From positions 4,075,001 through 4,139,000 of the forward strand of contig NZ_CP159289.1 of NCBI RefSeq assembly GCF_040448675.1: a DNA stretch of 64,000 bases, in the 5' to 3' direction. The notes under the pieces are model-generated. The model saw only the letters and a program-made list of their open reading frames with translations. It searched no databases and was not told the origin of the DNA. Source of the DNA: Dyadobacter sp. 676. GTDB lineage: Bacteria; Bacteroidota; Bacteroidia; Cytophagales; Spirosomataceae. Below are positions 36,420 to 45,909 of the stretch, one piece after another. The stretch's first letter is position 1. The number at the start of each line of letters is the position of its first letter. A program made the translations under genes and the position numbers.

Positions 36420-36631
36420 TTTCTCGAAAAGACTGACATAATTTAAACTGCGATACGCGGCAAAGAATTCCGTACGGGAATGCAGGCCCACGTACTACCG
36501 GTACATGCAGGACAGGACGTTTTGTTGCAACGTATATTATTTTGCCATTTGTCACCAATCCATTGCTAAATGTGATATTGTGCATTACATTCAGGGATTA
36601 TAAATCTAAACTAATTGATTTTAATATGGTC

Positions 36632-39436
36632 ATGAAATCTAAAAGAACAAATTTGTTCAGGCACGTTTCGCTGGCTGCAATGATGCTGGCCGCGATGCTT
36701 GCGATGCCGTCGGAAGCGCAGCAACTGCCGAAGGGCGTTACGAAAGTCACGTCCGTTGAAGGGATTACCGAATACAATCTCGAAAACGGCCTGAAAGTGC
36801 TTATGTTTCCGGACCCTTCGAAACCGACCATTACGGTAAACGTGACCTATCTCGTGGGCTCGCGTCATGAAGGTTATGGTGAAACCGGTATGGCCCACCT
36901 GCTCGAACACCTTGTATTCAAGGGCTCTCCGAAGCATACCAATATCCCGCAGGAACTCACGGAGCACGGTGCCCGCCCGAACGGGACCACCTGGTATGAC
37001 CGAACCAACTACTTCGAAACATTTTCGGCAACCGAAGAAAACCTGAAATGGGCACTCGACCTGGAATCCGACCGGATGGTAAACTCTTTTATTGCCAAAA
37101 AGGATCTGGACAGCGAGTTTAGCGTGGTGCGGAACGAGTTCGAATCGGGCGAGAACAGTCCTTTCCGCGTTCTGATGGAGCGGGTAATTTCGACCGGTTT
37201 CCTGTGGCACAATTACGGCAAATCCACGATCGGTAACCGTTCCGACATCGAGCGCGTGCCTATTGAAAACCTGCAAGCCTTTTATAAAAAATATTATCAG
37301 CCGGATAATGCCGTACTCACCGTCGCGGGCAAGATCGACGAGGCGAAAACACTGGCGCTGGTTAACGAATATTTTGGAAAAATCCCGAAACCCACCCGCG
37401 TCCTTCCCAAATCCTACACCGTCGAACCCACGCAGGACGGCGAACGCTTTGTGGAGCTGAAACGTACCGGCGACGTACAAATGCTGATGGCCATGTATCA
37501 CATCATGCCGGGCTCTCATGCCGACTATCCGGCGATGGAGGTGCTGACGGAGCTCCTGACCAGCGAACCTAACGGACGTTTGTACAAGAATCTGGTAGAT
37601 ACCAAAAAGGCTTCTTCGCAATTCGGTTTCAGTTTTCAGCTGTACGATCCGGGACTGGTTCTTTTCGGGGCGGAGATTTTGAAGGAAAAGTCACTTGACG
37701 AGGCCCGGAAAGCATTCGTCGCGACACTCGATTCGGCGGCGATCCTGAAACCTTCGAAGGAAGATGTGGAACGGGCCAAAACGACCCTTCTCAAAAACTG
37801 GGACCTCGAATTCCGGAATTCCGAAAGGGTGGGGCTGAGCATTAGCGAATCCATCGCTACCGGCGACTGGCGGCTGGCATTCCTTTTCCGCGACAATATC
37901 CGTAAGGTTACCCCCGAGGACGTTTTCCGCGTCGCCCAGTATTATTTCAAACCCTCGAACCGTACGCTCGGAACGTTCGTGCCCGAAGCCAACCCGGTAA
38001 GAGCGGAAATCCCCGAAGCCCCGAAAGTGGCCGATCTGTTAAAAGATTATAAGGGCGAGGCGGTGGTAGCGGAAGGCGAGGCCTTCGACCCGTCACCGGC
38101 CAATGTCGAAACCCGCACGACGCGTATTGAGAAGGCCAATACCGTCGAAACCGCATTACTGCCCAAAAAGACCCGTGGAAATGTCGTGGCGGCGCGTATT
38201 ACCCTGCGCTACGGGGACGAAAAGAGTCTTGAGAATAAAGCAACGATTTCGGATCTGACCGGCTCGATGCTCGATAAAGGCACGAAAACCAAAACCCGCC
38301 AGCAAGTAAAGGACGAGTTCGATCGTTTGAAAGCCCGCGTAAGCTTTTTCGGCGCAGCTAACCAGGCCGGGGCCAGCATCGAAACAACGAAGGAAAACCT
38401 TCCGGCCGTAATGAAACTGGTTGCCGAAGTGCTGAAGACCCCTGCATTCGACGAAAATGAGTTTGAGAAGCTGAAACAGGAAGAACTTGCGGGTATCGAA
38501 TCGCAGCGCAGCGAGCCGCAGGCGATCGCATTCAATCAGTACCGGCGCCTCGTTTCACCGTATCCTAAGAGCGATGTACGTTATGTAGGTACGTTCGATG
38601 AAGATGTGGAGAGCATTAAAGCCACGACAATCGACCAGATCCGTCAGTTTCACAAGGATTTTTACGGAGCTAACAACGCATCGGTGGCGGTTGTAGGGGA
38701 TTTCGACAAAGACGCTATTCAGAAGATCGTGAATGACGAGTTCGGAAGCTGGAAGAGCGCCCGTCCGTTTACCCGCATCGCGTCGCCTTACCAGCCCGTA
38801 AAGGCGGAAAACAAATCGATCGAAACGCCGGATAAGGCCAATGCGATGTTCGTGGCAGGTATGAACATGCCGTTGCAGGATACCGACCCGGATTATCCCG
38901 CGCTGATTGTGGGCAACTATATGCTCGGCGGCGGTTTCCTGAACTCGCGCCTGGCTACACGCATCCGCCAGAAAGAAGGGCTGAGCTACGGTGTGGGCTC
39001 TCAGTTTTCGGCCAGCCCGCTGGATAAGAACGGTACATTTATGTCGTATGCGATTTACGCCCCGCAGAATGCCGAAAAACTGGAAGCGGCATTCAGGGAA
39101 GAAATCGAGAAGGTGATGAAAGAAGGGTTTACGGCCGATGAATTGAAGGCGGCGAAATCGGGTTACCTGCAATCGCGGCAGGTGGCGCGCTCACAGGATG
39201 CGTCGCTGGCGAACACCCTCACCAGCAACCTTTACCTGAACCGTACCATGCAATGGGATGCCGATTTCGAGAAGAAGATCGAGGCGCTGACGCCGGAGCA
39301 GATCAAAGCCGCATTTAACAAGCACATCGATTACAACAAACTCGTGATCATCAAGGCGGGGGACTTCGAGAAGGCTAAAAAAGGTGCTCAAACAGCAGGT
39401 GCCCCCGCCCAGCTTGGGGGAAGCGAGAAAAAGTAA
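36632..39436 (+). CDS. M16 family zinc peptidase, two-domain
   Basis: About 934 residues follow the ATG at 36632, with 36626 as an alternative. The signal peptide is AAMLAMPSEAQ. The first half has the inverted zinc motif HLLEH (GMAHLLEHLVFKGSPKHTN) and a downstream Glu region (FSVVRNEFESGENSP). The second half is the catalytically silent M16 partner fold (VGNYMLGGGFLNSRLATRIR). It is a periplasmic pitrilysin-like protease, related to processing or oligopeptide-degrading enzymes. Full length; a terminator follows. Confidence 0.9.
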   Translation: MKSKRTNLFRHVSLAAMMLAAMLAMPSEAQQLPKGVTKVTSVEGITEYNLENGLKVLMFPDPSKPTITVNVTYLVGSRHEGYGETGMAHLLEHLVFKGSPKHTNIPQELTEHGARPNGTTWYDRTNYFETFSATEENLKWALDLESDRMVNSFIAKKDLDSEFSVVRNEFESGENSPFRVLMERVISTGFLWHNYGKSTIGNRSDIERVPIENLQAFYKKYYQPDNAVLTVAGKIDEAKTLALVNEYFGKIPKPTRVLPKSYTVEPTQDGERFVELKRTGDVQMLMAMYHIMPGSHADYPAMEVLTELLTSEPNGRLYKNLVDTKKASSQFGFSFQLYDPGLVLFGAEILKEKSLDEARKAFVATLDSAAILKPSKEDVERAKTTLLKNWDLEFRNSERVGLSISESIATGDWRLAFLFRDNIRKVTPEDVFRVAQYYFKPSNRTLGTFVPEANPVRAEIPEAPKVADLLKDYKGEAVVAEGEAFDPSPANVETRTTRIEKANTVETALLPKKTRGNVVAARITLRYGDEKSLENKATISDLTGSMLDKGTKTKTRQQVKDEFDRLKARVSFFGAANQAGASIETTKENLPAVMKLVAEVLKTPAFDENEFEKLKQEELAGIESQRSEPQAIAFNQYRRLVSPYPKSDVRYVGTFDEDVESIKATTIDQIRQFHKDFYGANNASVAVVGDFDKDAIQKIVNDEFGSWKSARPFTRIASPYQPVKAENKSIETPDKANAMFVAGMNMPLQDTDPDYPALIVGNYMLGGGFLNSRLATRIRQKEGLSYGVGSQFSASPLDKNGTFMSYAIYAPQNAEKLEAAFREEIEKVMKEGFTADELKAAKSGYLQSRQVARSQDASLANTLTSNLYLNRTMQWDADFEKKIEALTPEQIKAAFNKHIDYNKLVIIKAGDFEKAKKGAQTAGAPAQLGGSEKK

Positions 39437-39460
39437 CATTAAAATAAAATTAAGATTCGG

Positions 39461-39498
39461 AAAACCGGGCGCGAAAAGCAGGCCGGTTTTCTGCTTTT
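39461..39498 (+). terminator. Terminator after the M16 gene
   Basis: AAAACCGG (39461-39468) pairs with CCGGTTTT (39483-39490) around a 14-base loop. A T-rich tail (CTGCTTTT) follows. Confidence 0.6.
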
Positions 39499-39514
39499 AA
39501 CGGTAGTACATCTT

Positions 39515-39522
39515 TATCTTTG
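39515..39522 (+). promoter_or_regulatory. TAnnTTTG box upstream of the first PafA-like gene
   Basis: TATCTTTG lies 43 bases before the ATG of the phosphatase gene and just after the M16 terminator, so it is well placed as a promoter. No TTG is visible at the usual distance upstream. Confidence 0.45.
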
Positions 39523-39565
39523 CCGAGTATTATACAGAACTTTACTGCTGCTATTAGCTTCGCAA

Positions 39566-41236
39566 ATGAAATTGAACTACCATCCGCTTCTCAGGGTTTT
39601 GTTCGCCGGGCTTGTCCTTAGCCATTCGGTTTTTAGTCAATCCAAAACTACCGCAGCAACCGCTTCCAAATTGGCAAGGCCCAAACTGGTGGTGGGTATG
39701 GTCGTTGACCAGATGCGCTACGACTACCTGTACCGCTATTATGACAAGTACAGGGAAGGTGGCCTGAAAAGGCTCATTAACGACGGTTTTAACTGCCGTA
39801 ACAACCATTACCACTACGCGTTGACGGTGACGGCCGCGGGTCATTCGGCGGTTTATACCGGTTCCATGCCCGCTATTAACGGGATCGTCGGCAATGATTG
39901 GTATGACATCGCCCAAGGCAAAAATGTATATTGCACCGACGACAACACGGTTGCCACCGTAGGCAGCAGCAATGTCACGGTAGGTAAAATGTCGCCCAGA
40001 AACTTGCTTGTGACCACCGTAACCGACCAGTTGCGCATTGCGACCAATTTCCGCTCAAAAACGATCGGCGTCGCCATTAAAGACCGGGCATCCATTCTGC
40101 CGGCGGGGCACGCTGCCTCCGGCGCTTACTGGTTCGATTCCAAAACCGGGAATTTTGTGACCAGTACTTATTATATGAACGCGCTGCCACAATGGGTTAC
40201 CGATTACAACAATAGCAAAAAGCCCGCCGAATACATGGGTAAGGGTTGGAACACCCTGTTCCCTGTTGAACAATACACTCAAAGCTCCCCGGACGATGTA
40301 CCGTGGGAAGGCAAACTGTCGAATGCGACTAAACCTGTATTTCCGCACGACCTGACGGGCAATGCGGGCGATGCGTACGGTCCTCTGACAACCTCGCCGT
40401 GGGGCAACACCATCACCAAGGAAATGGCTATTGCGGCTATCAAAGGAGAGAACCTCGGTAAAGGTGCCGAAACAGACTTCCTGGCAGTGAGTTTCTCTTC
40501 TCCCGATCGCATCGGCCACATGTTTGGACCCAACTCGGTGGAACAGGAGGACGACTACCTGAAACTCGACATGGAATTTGCCGATTTCTTTAATTTCCTC
40601 GACGGCTGGGTTGGTAAAGGCAACTACACCGTGTTCCTCACTGCGGATCACGGCGCTATGGATGTGCCGGCATTCTGGCAGGAACATAAATTGCCCGCCG
40701 GGCTGATGAGCGCCACCACGCTCACGCGCACGATCGTGAAGACTTTGAACGACGCATTTGGAGAAGCCGAATATGTGACTGCATTCGAAAATTACCAGCT
40801 GTACCTCAACAAGGCGATCCTGAAAGAGAAGAAAATCAGTGTTGCGGATGTTTATCAGATATTGCGCGACGCATTGCTGGCAGTCGATGGCGTAGCGGAT
40901 GTGATTAACCTACGGGATATGGGAAAAGCGCCTTTGAACACCTATCAACTGGAGTTGTTCAAAAACAATATCAATGCCAAACGCAGCGGCGATTTGCAGG
41001 TGCTGCTGCAACCGGGCTGGTTCGCGTCGACGATGAGCACCGGCACCGACCACGGCACTCCCTACAACTATGATACGCACGTGCCGTTCCTGCTGTATGG
41101 CTGGGGCATCGACAAGGGCGAGACGCTTCGCCGCACGTCCATTGCCGACATCGCACCGACCATTTCGGCATTGCTGCACATTTTGCCGCCGAGCGGCAAT
41201 GTGGGCAATCCGGTGCAGGAAGCATTGAAAAAGTAA
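39566..41236 (+). CDS. PafA-like alkaline phosphatase, copy 1
   Basis: The 556-residue exported protein has a signal peptide (LVLSHSVFSQ). It has the PafA signature VVDQMRYDYLYRYYDKY and the nucleophile segment ALTVTAAGHSAVYTGS, with Thr89 in place of the Ser of PhoA-type enzymes. Metal ligands of the alkaline phosphatase superfold are present (LTADHGAMDVP, and a THG-type segment as TDHGTPYNYDTHVPFLLYG). PafA enzymes in Bacteroidota release phosphate from monoesters in the periplasm, often without phosphate control. A second, similar gene follows 88 bases later. Confidence 0.9.
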   Translation: MKLNYHPLLRVLFAGLVLSHSVFSQSKTTAATASKLARPKLVVGMVVDQMRYDYLYRYYDKYREGGLKRLINDGFNCRNNHYHYALTVTAAGHSAVYTGSMPAINGIVGNDWYDIAQGKNVYCTDDNTVATVGSSNVTVGKMSPRNLLVTTVTDQLRIATNFRSKTIGVAIKDRASILPAGHAASGAYWFDSKTGNFVTSTYYMNALPQWVTDYNNSKKPAEYMGKGWNTLFPVEQYTQSSPDDVPWEGKLSNATKPVFPHDLTGNAGDAYGPLTTSPWGNTITKEMAIAAIKGENLGKGAETDFLAVSFSSPDRIGHMFGPNSVEQEDDYLKLDMEFADFFNFLDGWVGKGNYTVFLTADHGAMDVPAFWQEHKLPAGLMSATTLTRTIVKTLNDAFGEAEYVTAFENYQLYLNKAILKEKKISVADVYQILRDALLAVDGVADVINLRDMGKAPLNTYQLELFKNNINAKRSGDLQVLLQPGWFASTMSTGTDHGTPYNYDTHVPFLLYGWGIDKGETLRRTSIADIAPTISALLHILPPSGNVGNPVQEALKK

Positions 41237-41324
41237 TCCGAAAGAAGAATATCCGCTGCGGGCCATGCCGGCTTCGGACCGTATCGGGCTCCGCAGTTTT
41301 TTGTTTTATCTAAATCCCTTAACT

Positions 41325-42983
41325 GTGAGAAAATTATCTTGCTGGGTGCTGGCAGCAATGGCTACTACGGCCGTTTACGCACAAGCTCCCAAGAAGGCCG
41401 CCCCCGCAAAGGCCCCGACCATTGCCCGTCCCAAACTTGTTGTCGGTATTGTAGTAGACCAGATGCGCTACGACTATTTGTACCGCTATTACGACCAGTA
41501 CACCGAGGGCGGTTTCAAACGAATGATGAACGAGGGCTTCAACTGCCGCAACAACCATTACAGCTACGCGCTGACCGTCACGGCGGCGGGGCATGCTTCG
41601 GCCTACACAGGCTCGGTCCCTGCGATTAACGGCATCGTCGGAAACGAATGGTATGACCCCATCGCAAAGCAGGATGTTTACTGTGTCGAAGACAGCACCG
41701 CCCGAACAATAGGCAGCAATAACACCGCGGTAGGTAAAATGTCGCCCCGAAACCTGCTGGTTAGCACCATTACCGATCAGCTGCGCATCGCGACGAACTT
41801 CCGTTCCAAAACGATCGGCGTGGCGATCAAGGACCGCGGATCGATCCTCCCGGCAGGCCATGCAGCCAATGCGGCCTATTGGTTTGATTCCAAGACCGGT
41901 AACTGGGTTAGCAGCTCCTATTATATGGACGACCTGCCGCAGTGGGCGAAGGATTATAATGCGAAGAAAATGCCCGCCGAATATGCGAAGAAGGGCTGGG
42001 ATTTGCTGCTGAGCGCGGATGCTTACACGCAAAGTTCGCCCGACGACGTGCCGTGGGAAGGCAAGTTGCCGGGTGCCAAAAAGCCGGTGTTCCCTTATGA
42101 GCTGATGGGAATGGCGGGAGATGCATACGGTATCGTGACCGACACGCCCTGGGGCAACACCATTACCAGGGAAATGGCGATCGAGGCGATTAAAGGCGAG
42201 CAGCTTGGAAAAGGCAAGGATACCGATTTTATCGCGATCAGCTTTTCCTCGACTGACAAGATCGGCCACCGCGTCGGGCCGAATTCGGTGGAGCAGCAGG
42301 ACGATTTCCTGCGTCTGGACCGCGAGTTTGCGGATTTGTTCAACTTCCTCGATGGCTGGGTAGGAAAAGGTCAGTATACGGTCTTTCTGACGGCCGACCA
42401 TGGGGTAGTGGACGTGCCCGGTTTTGCGAAGGAGCATAAACTGCCCGCCGGGCTCGTCGACCGCAAACTGCTTACAAATGCCGTTACCGACGCGCTGAAC
42501 GAAGCTTTCGGAAAGGATAAGTATGTGATAGCCACGGATAACAACCAGCTGTATTTTGACCACGCGCTTTTGAGGAAGAAGAACATTACCATTGCAGCGG
42601 TCCATAGCGTCGTACGCGATGCGGCATTGACGGTCCCCGGTATTGCCGACGTGCTCGATCTCTCCGATATGGGCAAAGCGCCGTTGAATACCTACCAACT
42701 GGAACTGTACAAAAACAATGTGAATGCAAAACGCAGTGGCGATTTGCAGGTAATCTCCCAGCCTGGCTGGTTTTATGGTAATTCAACCGGTACTTCGCAC
42801 GGTACACCTTATAACTACGACACCCAGGTGCCTTTTCTGATGTTTGGATGGGGCGTTAACAAAGGAGAGACTGTAAAGAGAACTTCCGTTTGCGACATCG
42901 CACCGACTATCGCGGCACTGCTTCACATTCTGCCCGGCAGCGGCAACATCGGGCATCCGGTGGAGGAAGCACTGAAAAAGTAG
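41325..42983 (+). CDS. PafA-like alkaline phosphatase, copy 2
   Basis: This is a close paralogue of the preceding gene; by eye most residues match along the whole length. The nucleophile segment is ALTVTAAGHASAYTGS (Thr86 from the chosen start), and the metal-site segments are TADHGVVDVP and SHGTPYNYDTQVPFLMFG. I chose GTG at 41325 because it gives a proper signal peptide (LAAMATTAVYAQ). An ATG at 41265 would add 20 residues in front. Role as for copy 1, perhaps with another substrate or expression pattern. A bidirectional terminator follows. Confidence 0.88.
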   Translation: MRKLSCWVLAAMATTAVYAQAPKKAAPAKAPTIARPKLVVGIVVDQMRYDYLYRYYDQYTEGGFKRMMNEGFNCRNNHYSYALTVTAAGHASAYTGSVPAINGIVGNEWYDPIAKQDVYCVEDSTARTIGSNNTAVGKMSPRNLLVSTITDQLRIATNFRSKTIGVAIKDRGSILPAGHAANAAYWFDSKTGNWVSSSYYMDDLPQWAKDYNAKKMPAEYAKKGWDLLLSADAYTQSSPDDVPWEGKLPGAKKPVFPYELMGMAGDAYGIVTDTPWGNTITREMAIEAIKGEQLGKGKDTDFIAISFSSTDKIGHRVGPNSVEQQDDFLRLDREFADLFNFLDGWVGKGQYTVFLTADHGVVDVPGFAKEHKLPAGLVDRKLLTNAVTDALNEAFGKDKYVIATDNNQLYFDHALLRKKNITIAAVHSVVRDAALTVPGIADVLDLSDMGKAPLNTYQLELYKNNVNAKRSGDLQVISQPGWFYGNSTGTSHGTPYNYDTQVPFLMFGWGVNKGETVKRTSVCDIAPTIAALLHILPGSGNIGHPVEEALKK

Positions 42984-42996
42984 TATTGGAACAAAT

Positions 42997-43040
42997 ACAA
43001 AAGCCGTGAGCACGATCCGAATGTGCTCACGGCTTTTTGT
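42997..43040. terminator. Bidirectional terminator between phosphatase and nfeD
   Basis: A 13-bp perfect stem, AAGCCGTGAGCAC (43001-43013) with GTGCTCACGGCTT (43023-43035), is flanked by A-rich and T-rich ends. It serves both convergent genes. Confidence 0.8.
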
Positions 43041-43051
43041 ATGAAGATATT

Positions 43052-43486
43052 TCAGGATTCTTCCACAATCAGGACAATGCCTTCCGTTTTTTTGATTACT
43101 ACCTTGCTGCCGGCGGGAATGTTCTGATGATTTTCCGAAACGGCTTTCCATTCGGCACCGCGGTAATAGATTCTCCCTTCGCCATTGCCGGGAATATCCC
43201 GGATTACCATGGCTGTTTCACCGGTAAATTCACTGTATTCCGCAGTCGAACGGCGTTCGAGAAGGTTACGGGCATGTTTTCGGAGCAAGAGCAGCGAAAC
43301 CAGCGAGATAGCCGAGAATGCCAATATCTGGCTCTCGACGCCCGGCAGCAAACCGATGGAGGTAAGGAGGGAAGTCAGCAATGCGCCTACCGCGAAGAAG
43401 ATAAATACGAGCAGGACGCTGACCAGTTCTGCCAGCAGCATCAACAGCCCGACGATGAGCCAAATCTGTGGTAAGGTCAGATCCAT
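43052..43486 (-). CDS. NfeD family membrane protein
   Basis: The 144-residue protein has two or three membrane helices (about 8-80) and a C-terminal OB-fold domain (about 85-140, with GETAMVIRDIPGNGEGRIYY). NfeD proteins work with SPFH proteins in membrane microdomains. Its start at 43486 lies one base after the stop of the SPFH gene, so the two are translationally linked. An ATG at 43516 would overlap that gene. The length is that of the short NfeD form without a protease domain. Confidence 0.9.
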   Translation of the reverse strand: MDLTLPQIWLIVGLLMLLAELVSVLLVFIFFAVGALLTSLLTSIGLLPGVESQILAFSAISLVSLLLLRKHARNLLERRSTAEYSEFTGETAMVIRDIPGNGEGRIYYRGAEWKAVSENHQNIPAGSKVVIKKTEGIVLIVEES

Positions 43487-43487
43487 G

Positions 43488-44402
43488 CTAGTGCTTCGTT
43501 TCGGATGATTTGACAACGGTTAAGGCGGTCGCGATGAGCGAGCCCATATCGGCGAGGTTGGCCGGGAGAATCAACGTGTTGCCGGCTTTGGCCAGTTTAC
43601 CAAACTGCTCCACATAGTTTTCCGCCACTTTCAATTGCACGGCTTCCGAGCCGCCTTCTTCCCGGATAGCCTGCGCAACAAGCCTGATACTTTCCGCGGT
43701 CGCTTCTGCGACCGATTTCAATGCCGCAGCCTCGCCTTCCGCTTCATTGATCTGCCGCAAGCGGATACCTTCCGATTCCAGGACCACTTTCTGCTTTTGT
43801 CCCTCGGCAACATTGATAGCCGCCTGTTTTTCACCATCCGATTGCAGGATCACCGCGCGGCGTTCGCGCTCGGCCTGCATCTGTTTTTCCATCGCATTCA
43901 ACACGCTTTGGGGCGGGGTAATGTTCTTGATTTCATAACGGAGCACTTTCACGCCCCAGCCGGTGGCCGCCTCGTCGATGGATTCTACCACGGCACGGTT
44001 GATGGTCATACGTTCCTCGAATGTCTTGTCCAGGTCGAGTTTACCGATTTCGCTCCGCATGGTGGTTTGCGCCAGCTGAATTACAGCAAATGTGTAGTCG
44101 GAAATACCGTATGCGGCCTTCCGGGGATCGATCACCTGAATGAATATGACGCCGTCCATGCGTACCTGCACGTTGTCGCGCGTAATACAGATCTGCTCGG
44201 GGATATCGACAGCCGCTTCTTTAAGCGTGTACTTGTAGGCAATCCGGTCGAAAAAGGGAATGATGAAATTGACGCCCGGTTGCAGGACGGCGTAGAATTT
44301 TCCCAGACGTTCCAGAATGTAAGCACTTTGCTGGGGGACGACTTTAACGGTCATCAAGATGGTAAGCACCACCAGTACGAGTAGAACAATGAAAGGGGTC
44401 AT
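43488..44402 (-). CDS. SPFH/Band 7 (paraslipin-type) membrane protein
   Basis: The 304-residue protein has one N-terminal membrane helix (VLLVLVVLTILMTVKVV) and an SPFH domain (QSAYILERLGKFYAVLQPGV through KVLRYEIKNITPPQSVLNAM). A charged coiled coil follows (MQAERERRAVILQSDGEKQ). It is like E. coli QmcA: it forms inner-membrane assemblies that organise membrane domains and protease activity. It forms an operon with nfeD directly downstream, the usual pairing. Confidence 0.93.
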   Translation of the reverse strand: MTPFIVLLVLVVLTILMTVKVVPQQSAYILERLGKFYAVLQPGVNFIIPFFDRIAYKYTLKEAAVDIPEQICITRDNVQVRMDGVIFIQVIDPRKAAYGISDYTFAVIQLAQTTMRSEIGKLDLDKTFEERMTINRAVVESIDEAATGWGVKVLRYEIKNITPPQSVLNAMEKQMQAERERRAVILQSDGEKQAAINVAEGQKQKVVLESEGIRLRQINEAEGEAAALKSVAEATAESIRLVAQAIREEGGSEAVQLKVAENYVEQFGKLAKAGNTLILPANLADMGSLIATALTVVKSSETKH

Positions 44403-44533
44403 AACAAGTCGGTTTAAGGTCTATGGCGAAAATAGCCATAACCCGTCTTGCTTCCTATTCTCCGTGGACCAACGCGACGGAAAACTTGCTTATCGGTTCG
44501 ACAATGGGATAGGTGGTTTATTATGAAATGTGA

Positions 44534-45697
44534 TTATTTTAATATTTCTTTTGATATAACCATTTTCTGTATTTCGCTCGTACCTTCGCCGATCGTGCAG
44601 AGCTTGCTATCGCGATAGAATTTCTCCACGGGATAATCCTTTACAAAACCGTAGCCTCCGAAAATCTGCACCGCTTCATTGGAAACGCGGACAGCCGTTT
44701 CGGACGAATGGTATTTCGCAACCGAGCTCGCGAGCGTTACCCGGTCGCCCGCGTCTTTCAGCGCGGCCGCATGAAATGTGAGCAATGAGGATGCCTGCAC
44801 GTCGGTATACATATCGGCGAGCTTGAATGCGATGGCCTGGAAATCGCAGATCGCTTTTCCGAACTGTTTGCGCTCCTTGGAATAGGCCAACGCAGCTTCG
44901 TAGGCACCCCAGGCGGTGCCTACGCCCAGTGCCGCAATGGAAATGCGGCCGCCGTCGAGCACTTTGAGGGACTGAATAAACCCGTCGCCGATTTCGCCGA
45001 GTCTCTGGCTGTCGGGAATGCGGCAGTCCTGAAACAGCAGTTCAACAGTTTCGGAAGCGCGCATACCGAGCTTGTCTTCCTTGCGGCCGGCGCTGAAACC
45101 GGGCGTGTCGGCGTCCAGGATAAATGCAGTAGCGCCGTGCTTGTTGCCGGGTTCGCCCGTTCTTGTCATGACCACCAATACATCGGCGCTTTTACCATTG
45201 GTAATGAAGTTCTTGGATCCGTTAATCACCCAGTCGTCACCATCCCTGACGGCCACGGTACGCATATTGCCGGCGTCGGACCCCGTATTGGGTTCGGTGA
45301 GCCCCCATGCGCCTACCAGTGTGCCTGTGGCCAGGCCCGGCAGGTATTTCTGATGCTGTTCGGCGTTACCGAACATGTATATATGATTGGTACAAAGTGA
45401 ATTATGTGCCGCCATGGACAATGCTACCGACGGGTCCACCCTGGCCAGTTCGATAATGGCCGTGACGTATTCGCGATAGCCCAGGCCGGCACCGCCGAGG
45501 CTTTCGGGAACGAGCATGCCCATGAGCCCCAGCTCGCCCATGGCTTTGAAAAGTTCTTTTGGAAAGTGCTGCTGCTCGTCCCAGGTGCGGATGTGTGGCT
45601 TAATGTGCAATGCCGCGAAATCCCGGACGGTTTCTTTGATGAGGTTGCAGGTCTCGTCGGAGGGGTATTTGGCTATATCCTTATCTCGTGTGTCCAT
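44534..45697 (-). CDS. Acyl-CoA dehydrogenase
   Basis: The 387-residue flavoenzyme has the FAD and substrate signatures LTEPNTGSDAGNMRT and KNFITNGKSADV. The C-terminal segment VEKFYRDSKLCTIGEGTSEI carries the catalytic Glu region. It oxidises acyl-CoA to enoyl-CoA in beta-oxidation or branched-chain amino acid breakdown; the sequence does not tell which. It is monocistronic, with no partner beta-oxidation genes adjacent. Confidence 0.94.
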   Translation of the reverse strand: MDTRDKDIAKYPSDETCNLIKETVRDFAALHIKPHIRTWDEQQHFPKELFKAMGELGLMGMLVPESLGGAGLGYREYVTAIIELARVDPSVALSMAAHNSLCTNHIYMFGNAEQHQKYLPGLATGTLVGAWGLTEPNTGSDAGNMRTVAVRDGDDWVINGSKNFITNGKSADVLVVMTRTGEPGNKHGATAFILDADTPGFSAGRKEDKLGMRASETVELLFQDCRIPDSQRLGEIGDGFIQSLKVLDGGRISIAALGVGTAWGAYEAALAYSKERKQFGKAICDFQAIAFKLADMYTDVQASSLLTFHAAALKDAGDRVTLASSVAKYHSSETAVRVSNEAVQIFGGYGFVKDYPVEKFYRDSKLCTIGEGTSEIQKMVISKEILK

Positions 45698-45812
45698 AGG
45701 TGTTGATGATTTATATTTGCGTGATTACCCAATGATAGTGAGAATGTGACAAAATCGCTAGCCACTAACGAACAAATCCAAATGGCGAAGGTGAAGATTC
45801 GTTTAAAAAAAT

Positions 45813-45820
45813 TACTTTTG
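45813..45820 (+). promoter_or_regulatory. TAnnTTTG box upstream of ugd
   Basis: TACTTTTG lies in the gap between the divergent acyl-CoA dehydrogenase and ugd genes, about 90 bases before the ugd ATG. No clear TTG is seen at the usual distance. Confidence 0.4.
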
Positions 45821-45909
45821 CAACCGTCCTAACGCACTGGACTTAGTTAAGTACAATTCCCGGAATTTTACTGACAAGTGCCGAAACAGCTATATATAAT
45901 TAACCGTTT

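Noticed and set aside
41334..42698. A 454-residue minus-strand frame opposite the second phosphatase gene
   Set aside because: The plus-strand gene has full catalytic motifs, and the antisense frame has none.
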